Below, in pieces: positions 1-5,091 of a stretch of 10,338 nt of DNA. Numbering within the stretch: position 1 is the first letter of the stretch; every line of letters begins with the position of its first letter. Origin of the DNA: SKLM01 sp964421785 (lineage in GTDB: Bacteria > Chloroflexota > Anaerolineae > B4-G1); the NCBI GenBank assembly GCA_964421785.1, contig CAYQZG010000146.1, positions 1-10,338 of the forward strand, in the 5' to 3' direction. The notes beneath the pieces are model-generated. The model ran no database searches. It had not been told where the DNA came from and saw nothing but the letters and a program-made list of their open reading frames with translations. Made by a program: the position numbers and the translations under genes.

Positions 1-20
1 CGTCGGGACGACGGCGCTCC
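1..20. repeat. Hairpin repeat family A, copy 1 (cut by window edge)
   Basis: The window opens with the last 20 bases of the 22-base element that is complete at 897-918, 1028-1049 and 10317-10338. The element is GCCGTCGGGACGACGGC (a 7-bp stem closing a GGA loop) followed by GCTCC; here the first two bases fall outside the window. It starts 8 bases beyond the stop codon of the M50 protease gene, so it could form a hairpin at the 3' end of that transcript, but no T-tract is visible. It resembles REP/BIME-type elements in size and structure; no mobilising transposase is in the window. Confidence 0.85.
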
Positions 21-27
21 ATTTCTA

Positions 28-666
28 TCAATACACGAGCAGCGCTCGGAACATGAAGTTCATCAGTGGGTTCATAATCAGGCCAAGTATGCCTAGCCTA
101 GATAGAAGATAGAGCCCCAACATCAAGCCCGGCCCACCAAACCGTTCCAGTTGTTCCAGTTTGGCGGCCCATTCCCGCGGCAGCAGCCAGGCCAGGACCC
201 GAGAGCCATCCAGGGGCGGGAACGGGATCAGATTGAAGATCATCAGGGCCAGGTTGATGCTAACAAACTGGATCAGAATACTCTGCAAGCTGATCATTGA
301 AGTGCCGCTGAAGGGAATCAGCCACCCGAGCCGGAAAGGGATCGCAGCAAGCATCGCTAGCACGAGATTGGAGAGAGGGCCAGCGATGCTCACCAGCGCG
401 TGGCTCCTACGCATATCCCCCTGTAGGCGGTACGGATTGACCGGCACGGGTTTGCCCCATCCGAAGCCGAAGAAGAGCAGTGAGAGCGTACCGATCGGAT
501 CCAGATGGGCCAGCGGGTTGATGGTGAGCCGTCCCTGCCGAGCGGCTGTGTCATCGCCCAGTTGAAAGGCTGCCCAAGCGTGTGCCCACTCGTGGAGCGG
601 CATACTGGTCAAGAAAAGAATGCCAAGCGTCATAAGCCGGTTTGGGTCAAAGAGATTTCCTAGCAA
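28..666 (-). CDS. M50 family site-2-protease-like membrane metallopeptidase
   Basis: Predicted intramembrane zinc metalloprotease of the compact bacterial M50 (site-2 protease) type, which cleaves substrates within the membrane; its substrate is unknown. Numbering from the TTG start (212 aa): a first membrane helix carries the zinc motif HEWAH at 25-29; NPLAHLDPIGT at 50-60 is the conserved post-motif segment; AGPLSN at 95-100 and NLIPFPPLDGSR at 145-156 carry the third-ligand region (D153). Four or five hydrophobic segments and about 210 aa fit the family. The frame also opens at an ATG at 729, which adds 21 hydrophilic residues. I prefer TTG at 666 because a GAGGTG Shine-Dalgarno (674-679) sits 7 bases upstream, whereas the ATG has no such site and lies only about 10 bases after the predicted transcription start. 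It has its own promoter (746-775), so it is probably not part of the upstream glycan operon. Family is confident; role is not. Confidence 0.93.
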   Translation of the reverse strand: MLGNLFDPNRLMTLGILFLTSMPLHEWAHAWAAFQLGDDTAARQGRLTINPLAHLDPIGTLSLLFFGFGWGKPVPVNPYRLQGDMRRSHALVSIAGPLSNLVLAMLAAIPFRLGWLIPFSGTSMISLQSILIQFVSINLALMIFNLIPFPPLDGSRVLAWLLPREWAAKLEQLERFGGPGLMLGLYLLSRLGILGLIMNPLMNFMFRALLVY

Positions 667-673
667 TGCACTA

Positions 674-679
674 CACCTC
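674..679 (-). promoter_or_regulatory. Ribosome binding site deciding the M50 gene start
   Basis: On the minus strand this reads GAGGTG, 7 bases before the TTG at 666. It is the best Shine-Dalgarno match near any possible start of this gene and is the main reason to prefer TTG 666 over ATG 729. Confidence 0.6.
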
Positions 680-745
680 GTTTGGTCGTATGAGCGCTCC
701 AAGCCTATAGTCTTTGGCGACGCTCTCATACTTCAACGTGTTTTG

Positions 746-775
746 ATTATAACACGCTTGAACGAAGGGTGCGAA
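746..775 (-). promoter_or_regulatory. Sigma-70-type promoter for the M50 protease gene
   Basis: On the minus strand a perfect TATAAT -10 box lies at 751-746, and a TTCGCA -35-like box (4 of 6 matches to TTGACA) at 775-770, separated by 18 bases. Transcription would start near 739, upstream of both possible start codons of the protease gene. The preferred TTG start would then have a leader of roughly 70 bases. This is a sequence match only. Confidence 0.6.
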
Positions 776-776
776 T

Positions 777-791
777 GAACGCCTCTGGGCG
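777..791. repeat. Mini-hairpin motif B, copy 1 (GAACGCC-N4-GGCG)
   Basis: Reads GAACGCCTCTGGGCG: a 4-bp CGCC/GGCG stem with a TCTG loop, preceded by GAA. It matches 12 of 15 positions of the copy at 1001-1015, differing only in the loop and its neighbour. It lies directly upstream of the M50 -35 box and runs into a degenerate fragment of repeat family A. Confidence 0.5.
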
Positions 792-812
792 CCGTCGGTG
801 GAAGGAATCTAC

Positions 813-837
813 AGCCAAGGTGCAACGCACTATGGCT
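813..837. repeat. Nested imperfect hairpin in the spacer
   Basis: An outer AGCCA (813-817)/TGGCT (833-837) stem encloses an inner GTGC (820-823)/GCAC (827-830) stem with an AAC loop. In between is one G-T wobble and one A-A mismatch. It lies downstream of the glycan operon in the direction of transcription, so it could stabilise or end that transcript, but no T-tract follows on the minus strand. Confidence 0.45.
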
Positions 838-896
838 TGACGCTTAGCAAGTGCATGCTGTGTCTCCGCACCACAACGCATATGGCGAGGGGCATT

Positions 897-918
897 GCCG
901 TCGGGACGACGGCGCTCC
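897..918. repeat. Hairpin repeat family A, copy 2
   Basis: A complete 22-base copy: GCCGTCG (897-903), GGA loop, CGACGGC (907-913), then GCGCTCC through 918 counting the last stem bases. It is intergenic, between the ligase-like gene and the M50 gene, in the same orientation as the other three copies. It lies 109 bases from copy 3 as a direct repeat. Confidence 0.9.
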
Positions 919-969
919 AGCCGCTTCACTGTCGCTGCGCTTATTGATGCAGCAGGCTGTGCTCCCTGG

Positions 970-2550
970 CTAGCTTGAGAAGCTGTCTGACCGCCTTGTG
1001 GAACGCCTTCCGGCGGAAAACCGCAGCGCCGTCGGGACGACGGCGCTCCACATCAGTTCCGTGGCCGCCGTCGCCAGCCCAACCACCAGCCAGAAGAGCG
1101 TGACTGAATGATGGAAGTCTAGGTTGAAGAAGTAGTGGTCGAAGATGCCACCCGTCAGTGCTCCTATGAGCCCGGCGTGCAGACCCCACCACAAAGCTTC
1201 CAGGGTGCCTGCGTCGCTTTGCTTAGTGTCGATCCGTGCGTTTCCGGAGGGTAGGTCTCGACGAGACACAGCCACCCAGGTGCGCCAGAAGTGGATGAAG
1301 AGCACGCTCATCACGACGAGAAAGCTGGTTAATCCCACCAGTCCCATCACCTCGGCGATGAGAAGGTAGAGATTGGCTACGCCGATGTAGGTGTCGATAT
1401 CTGGGGAAGCGGCGAAACCGACGCCGAGCAGTGGGTAACGCCGGATCAGGATCAGAGCATCCTTATACTCGCCCATGCGCATCTGGGTTGCGAGGTCCTC
1501 GACACGGAACCCCTCTAGGAAGTGCGACACGAGTTCTTGTGTCTGTGGTAGAAGGAGCATCAGCGCCAGGGCCCCCACGAGGAGGATCCAGAGCTTGCGA
1601 TAGCGCAGGGTAGCCACCATAGCCAGCGCGACTGCCAGCCCTACCATCGATCCGCGGCTCATCGTCAACCCCAGACAGAGGGCCATCACGCCTAACATCG
1701 GCACTAGGTAGCGGCGGGCGATAATGGGGCGACGGACGAAGAGCTGTGGTACGCTGATGGCCAGAGTCACGTTGAGCAGGCTTCCCAGCACGTTGGGATC
1801 AACGGAGGTAGACGTGGCCCGCATCGGTAGCTCGGGGTTCTCTCGGATGTACCGTAGGACTCCCGGGCCGGTGGGGTAGCCGATTCGCCCCAACGCCGAT
1901 AGCGCACGGATGACGACGTCGGCGGAGATCTGGTCGGCGACGACGTAGAGAGCCACGCCCAGCAAGGCGGAAGCAAAGCCTCCGAGCATTAAAGCGCGCA
2001 CCATACGCCGCAGCCGTCTGTCATCTTGTACAGTGTTCACCACGAGGAAGAAGAGCGCTACGCTGAGCATCATCTCCGCGAAACGACGGAGGTAGGTCTG
2101 CAGGAATCCTAGGGCCAGAGGAACGTGACCGAGCCCGAAAACAAAGGCTCCTACCGCCAATAACATGAACAGAATGACGGGAAGTCCCAGAGGCGTGGCA
2201 ACGAACGTGTCCTGGGCACCACTGGCGATCTGTAGCAGCCAGACAAAGAAGAGGGCTCCCAGTGCCGCGTCGAGGAAAGTGGGCGTGAAACCGAGGTCGA
2301 AGGGAAACGAGGCGAAGGGCAGGAGGCAGACGACGCCGATGACGGACCAGTAGGCCACTTCAATGTCCTGAAGCATCCAGATACCCAAGAACAGCCCTGC
2401 CATACCTGCTCCGGCGATGAGTGGGCCAAGCTCAGACAAGAGATAGCCGACACCGATTGCTAGTGCCGCACAGAGCAACAGCGCGGCACCTGCGGAGAGC
2501 CAGCGGTGACGGGAAGCGAAGACGCGGTGGAGCCAATCTTGGGTTGTCAT
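970..2550 (-). CDS. O-antigen ligase/polymerase-like polytopic membrane protein
   Basis: 526 aa with about a dozen hydrophobic segments, resembling the WaaL/Wzy_C superfamily, whose members transfer or polymerise lipid-linked glycans on the outer face of the membrane. Visible landmarks: RATSTSVDPN (244-253), LTMSRGSMVG (295-304), and a loop with EYKDALILIRRYPLLGVGFA (361-380), which matches the PLLGVG signature of the superfamily. The segment that usually reads HNxYL is here GVANLYLL (390-397), without the histidine. A late segment, DHYFFNLDFHHS (471-482), is histidine-rich. The ATG at 2550 is preceded by GGAAG at an 8-base spacing and lies 12 bases after the stop of the preceding DUF2142 gene, so it is probably co-transcribed with it. 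Residues about 502-508 (SAVVPTA) are encoded by hairpin repeat copy 3, and the 18 hydrophilic residues after it look added rather than conserved. Superfamily membership is fairly sure; whether it is a ligase, a polymerase or inactive is not. Confidence 0.88.
   Translation of the reverse strand: MTTQDWLHRVFASRHRWLSAGAALLLCAALAIGVGYLLSELGPLIAGAGMAGLFLGIWMLQDIEVAYWSVIGVVCLLPFASFPFDLGFTPTFLDAALGALFFVWLLQIASGAQDTFVATPLGLPVILFMLLAVGAFVFGLGHVPLALGFLQTYLRRFAEMMLSVALFFLVVNTVQDDRRLRRMVRALMLGGFASALLGVALYVVADQISADVVIRALSALGRIGYPTGPGVLRYIRENPELPMRATSTSVDPNVLGSLLNVTLAISVPQLFVRRPIIARRYLVPMLGVMALCLGLTMSRGSMVGLAVALAMVATLRYRKLWILLVGALALMLLLPQTQELVSHFLEGFRVEDLATQMRMGEYKDALILIRRYPLLGVGFAASPDIDTYIGVANLYLLIAEVMGLVGLTSFLVVMSVLFIHFWRTWVAVSRRDLPSGNARIDTKQSDAGTLEALWWGLHAGLIGALTGGIFDHYFFNLDFHHSVTLFWLVVGLATAATELMWSAVVPTALRFSAGRRSTRRSDSFSS
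1001..1015. repeat. Mini-hairpin motif B, copy 2
   Basis: Reads GAACGCCTTCCGGCG: CGCC (1004-1007), TTCC loop, GGCG (1012-1015). It overlaps a second tiny stem, GCGG-AAAA-CCGC (1013-1024), and lies 12 bases from hairpin repeat copy 3. All of it is inside the last codons of the ligase-like gene. Confidence 0.5.
1028..1049. repeat. Hairpin repeat family A, copy 3 (inside a coding region)
   Basis: A complete 22-base copy whose left flank extends the stem to a perfect 10 bp: AGCGCCGTCG (1025-1034), GGA, CGACGGCGCT (1038-1047). It is read through in frame by the ligase-like gene, giving SAVVPTA near its C-terminus. Confidence 0.9.
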
Positions 2551-2556
2551 TTGGTC

Positions 2557-2584
2557 TACTTCCTACTCCTTACTCCCTACTCTC
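2557..2584. repeat. Four-unit heptamer tandem repeat at the gene 3/gene 4 junction
   Basis: Plus-strand units TACTTCC, TACTCCT, TACTCCC and TACTCTC lie head to tail. On the coding strand they are purine-rich (GAGAGTA, GGGAGTA, AGGAGTA, GGAAGTA). They encode the last residues of the upstream DUF2142 protein, contain its TAG stop, and supply several overlapping Shine-Dalgarno-like sites (AGGAG, GGAAG) before the ATG at 2550. A gain or loss of a 7-base unit would change the C-terminal frame of gene 3 as well as the spacing for gene 4. Confidence 0.7.
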
Positions 2585-5091
2585 GCCGTTGTCAGAGGGA
2601 TCTCGATACTGGCGCCGGTGCCATCGGCGCGTGGCAGTCGCTCCATTGTCTCCAGATTGTACATGCCCACTAGGATTTGATATGACTTACCACTTTGCTC
2701 CGCCAGATCGGCGGGTAGCGTTATTGGGTGTGGATCAGGAACCGTCTCCCCGGCTGCCCATAGCGACGTTGGGTAGTCCCCCATTAGCGGTGGGCCGTCG
2801 CCCTGGGCCAGTGGTTGGCTGTCTGCTGCGTCGTCTGCGAGCACATGGACGAAGACCTGGTAGTCCCTCGAGGGCGTCGCTCGTGCCTTCCAGTGCAGGG
2901 TCACGGTGAGGGTCTCGCCGGGGTTGACGTCAGCCGGTGCCAGATCATACCCGAGCAAGGTCACCCCGTCGGCTAGCTTCACATTCAGTGTATGATAGCT
3001 GATCTCAGGCGGTGGTTTAGGAGGTGCCAATTTCGCCTCTCCGACTTTTATTGCTCCGAGGGTATGTTCGGCCTTTGGGTCATACAGACCGACCTCGACG
3101 TGTAGCCGGCTTGGTGCTCGGGCGTCCTTCGCGATCGGTATGCGGAATGGGTCACGCCAGACCTGACCGGGTTGCCATAAGCCGGTAGGCACCATGCCAC
3201 ACGCCGGATGGCGGTTGATCTGGCCCGCCAGTTCGTACTCGCGCCCCAGCAGGCGGGCAAAACTGACGTAGTTCTTCTCGTCAGATTTGACGGCCTCCCA
3301 GTAGACGGTCACGTTGACGCTATGAGCTGACGTCTTATTGGACAGCTGAAGGACTGAAGTCCTTGCTACCGGTTCCAGTGCTTGCGGTTCAAAATCGATC
3401 CCCACCACACGGGCCACAGCGCCCACGTCCATTGGCTCCACACGAACGCTCTTGGGTATGTCGGAGAGTGCGAGAGGCTCCGGCTGGGCGTAAGCGGGCC
3501 TGATCGCGATGAATGGCAGCAGGGCGGCGATCGCCAATAGGAGCGCCCCCACGCCCAGACTCACGGCAGCCCGGTATCGCTCGGGGAACCATTGACACAG
3601 TCCCAAAACCATCAGGGAACTGATACCGGCAATCCCGGGGAAGACCAGGCGTCCCTGGAAGGCAGGGGATATCCAGGTCCAACGCAAGACAGAGATGAAG
3701 AGCGTGATGGCCCAAAGCGCTGGGATGAGGATCCGATAGTCGGGAGTTGTCATTTTACGCCCTGCATCTTGCATTCGTCGCACGGCCCAGATCACGAAGC
3801 CGACCAGTCCAGCTAGCGAGATCAGATCGAAGAAAGAGTAGATACCGCGGGGAGCCATCACGTTTACGCCTCCGAACAGGCCCCAGTAGGTCCATCGGAA
3901 CGTCCCGAACTCGCCGATCCAGTCCCGGAGCGCAGGAGCCTGTGCCCGACGACCTTGTACGGCGATGAACGCATTTAGTGCGGTCGGATCGCCGTAGATA
4001 CGCCAGTTGCGCAGAAACCACCAGCCACTGATCGCTGCAGCGATCAGAACGATGAGAAGTAGGTGAAGAGTAACCAAGGCTGAACGACGAAGAGGCAACT
4101 CGTGCGAGTACTGATGCCAGGTATGGACAGCGACGACGAATAAAGCCAGTGGCATAAGGCCCAGCAGGCTCAGTTTCGTCAATATCCCCAGACCGATCAG
4201 CAGCCCAAGCAACATGGTTCGCCGGATCAACGTCGCATCGGTTGTGGATGATGTTCGTCTGCAATCTATGATCCTAACCATGATCAAGAGTGCCCAGCTT
4301 CCAAGAAACGCGGCCATTGCATCATTGTTGACGGAAGCGCTGACGAAGAGGAACATTGGATTGAAAGCTGTCAAGGTACTCGCCCCCACCGCAAACACAG
4401 GCTGTCCTGGGAAAAGCTCCTGGGCCAGAAGATAGGTCAGAACTACTGTACCCGCTCCGAATAGGAGTGTTAGGAGGCGGATCACGTGCACGGCAAGAAC
4501 GGCGCCAGTCCAGGGGAACCGCTCCTGCTCAGGCTGGTGGATGATCAGATTCTTGTTGCAGATCTGCGTCGGATTGCCAATGAAGGCGTGCTTGTTCTTC
4601 CAGAGCAATGTGGGGAGATCGGATGTGTCTATCCACGACGTAGCCGCTGCCATCAAGCCATAGTAGCTTGGCGGCTGGCCGCCATCCTGCAGCCATGGGC
4701 ATTCGGCGGGGGATTCCTGACAGACCTCTGGCTCGAGGACCGGTAGCGTATGGTTGGTCTGAACGTACTGGACATAGGGATAGTGCTTGAACTCGTCGGA
4801 GGCCTCCAGAACGGGTGTGGAGAGGCTGTAGACAATGCCCACTACAATGAACAAAGCGACGATAAGGTAGCATCCATGTGCAGGGCATAGTGTCCAAGGA
4901 CCGACTTTCCAGAGCCCACTGATATTGGCTGATGTCTTTCTCTTAACCATTCCACTCGTGCTCGGGGATAAACGGCATCCCGGGGATAAACGGCATCCCT
5001 TGGCGGATGGTTCGAGTCGAGCTAGTGACCCGCGTTTCCAGTTCGTTCTAAGGGCTGAGGACTTCAGCGGGTTCAGTTGAGGTGTCATCAT
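2563..5091 (-). CDS. DUF2142-type GT-C-like membrane protein with two C-terminal beta-sandwich modules
   Basis: 842 aa as drawn; paralogue of the adjacent gene at 5088-7400. The polytopic core (about 74-535) has the family landmarks: acidic first-loop motif EASDEFKH (96-103), QPPSYY (139-144), RFPW (191-194), FNPMFLFVSASVNNDAM (243-259), GWWFLRNWRIYGD (356-368) and QGRLVFP (479-485). Such proteins are thought to be GT-C-fold enzymes using lipid-phosphate sugars at the outer face of the membrane; donor and acceptor are unknown here. After the last helix and a PAYAQP hinge (532-537) come two modules of about 120 aa (560-683 and 698-820), each with YW/HW near the start, P-T-x-x-W-x-x-G-x-x-x-x-D in the middle and VGLY or VGMY near the end. 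The ATG at 5091 overlaps the preceding TGA by four bases. The first 70 or so residues are hydrophilic, contain a tandem repeat (GCRLSP twice) and have no counterpart in the paralogue, so M48 (ATG at 4950) is a real alternative start, giving 795 aa. Confidence 0.9.
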   Translation of the reverse strand: MMTPQLNPLKSSALRTNWKRGSLARLEPSAKGCRLSPGCRLSPSTSGMVKRKTSANISGLWKVGPWTLCPAHGCYLIVALFIVVGIVYSLSTPVLEASDEFKHYPYVQYVQTNHTLPVLEPEVCQESPAECPWLQDGGQPPSYYGLMAAATSWIDTSDLPTLLWKNKHAFIGNPTQICNKNLIIHQPEQERFPWTGAVLAVHVIRLLTLLFGAGTVVLTYLLAQELFPGQPVFAVGASTLTAFNPMFLFVSASVNNDAMAAFLGSWALLIMVRIIDCRRTSSTTDATLIRRTMLLGLLIGLGILTKLSLLGLMPLALFVVAVHTWHQYSHELPLRRSALVTLHLLLIVLIAAAISGWWFLRNWRIYGDPTALNAFIAVQGRRAQAPALRDWIGEFGTFRWTYWGLFGGVNVMAPRGIYSFFDLISLAGLVGFVIWAVRRMQDAGRKMTTPDYRILIPALWAITLFISVLRWTWISPAFQGRLVFPGIAGISSLMVLGLCQWFPERYRAAVSLGVGALLLAIAALLPFIAIRPAYAQPEPLALSDIPKSVRVEPMDVGAVARVVGIDFEPQALEPVARTSVLQLSNKTSAHSVNVTVYWEAVKSDEKNYVSFARLLGREYELAGQINRHPACGMVPTGLWQPGQVWRDPFRIPIAKDARAPSRLHVEVGLYDPKAEHTLGAIKVGEAKLAPPKPPPEISYHTLNVKLADGVTLLGYDLAPADVNPGETLTVTLHWKARATPSRDYQVFVHVLADDAADSQPLAQGDGPPLMGDYPTSLWAAGETVPDPHPITLPADLAEQSGKSYQILVGMYNLETMERLPRADGTGASIEIPLTTARVGSKE
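3349..3364. repeat. Perfect palindromic 16-mer inside gene 3
   Basis: AAGGACTGAAGTCCTT is a perfect inverted repeat (7-bp arms around GA). It is translated as part of the first beta-sandwich module (about residues 576-581). Ten of its bases, CTGAAGTCCT, recur on the opposite strand in the inverted repeat at 5054-5068. It may be a trace of another small repeat family or chance. Confidence 0.35.
4963..4998. repeat. 18-base tandem direct repeat (two units) at the 5' end of gene 3
   Basis: CGGGGATAAACGGCATCC occurs twice back to back (4963-4980, 4981-4998), exactly six codons each, so the gene 3 frame reads GCRLSP twice. Each unit holds a GGGAT/ATCC(C) inverted repeat. The second unit with its right flank (4981-5004) matches 22 of 24 bases at 10209-10186 in gene 1 on the other strand. 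Confidence 0.8.
5054..5068. repeat. Short inverted repeat in the disputed 5' region of gene 3
   Basis: GCTGAGGACTTCAGC: 5-bp GCTGA/TCAGC arms around GGACT. It lies between the two possible start codons of gene 3 (5091 and 4950), together with the 18-base tandem repeat. This makes the stretch look more like spacer than conserved coding sequence. Confidence 0.35.

Larger units (their letters stand above)
730..969. other. Hairpin-rich spacer between the M50 gene and the glycan operon
   Basis: About 240 bases without a convincing gene. It holds, in order, the M50 promoter (746-775), a CGCC-N4-GGCG mini-hairpin (780-791) running into a degenerate family A fragment (GCCGTCGG at 791-798), a nested 25-base hairpin (813-837) and a complete family A repeat (897-918). 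No T-rich terminator follows any of these on the minus strand. A 60-codon minus-strand frame covers much of it but consists of repeat sequence and has no family resemblance. Confidence 0.7.

Noticed and set aside
146..164. Direct repeat GTTCCAGTT in the M50 gene
   Set aside because: It is a two-unit coding repetition of Leu-Glu codons in an amphipathic segment, with no sign of being a mobile or regulatory element.
161..565. 134-codon open frame on the plus strand
   Set aside because: It lies antisense within the M50 protease gene with its conserved motifs, and is a compositional shadow.
813..918. Rho-independent terminator for the glycan operon
   Set aside because: The hairpins at 813-837 and 897-918 are stable enough, but neither is followed by a run of T on the minus strand.
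747..929. 60-codon minus-strand frame in the spacer
   Set aside because: It is composed largely of hairpin repeat sequence, has no good ribosome binding site and resembles no family.
897..1049. Two identical 22-base direct repeats 109 bases apart, considered as a CRISPR array
   Set aside because: Only two nearby copies, a spacer far too long, and the same repeat is dispersed at both window ends and inside a gene; no cas gene is present.
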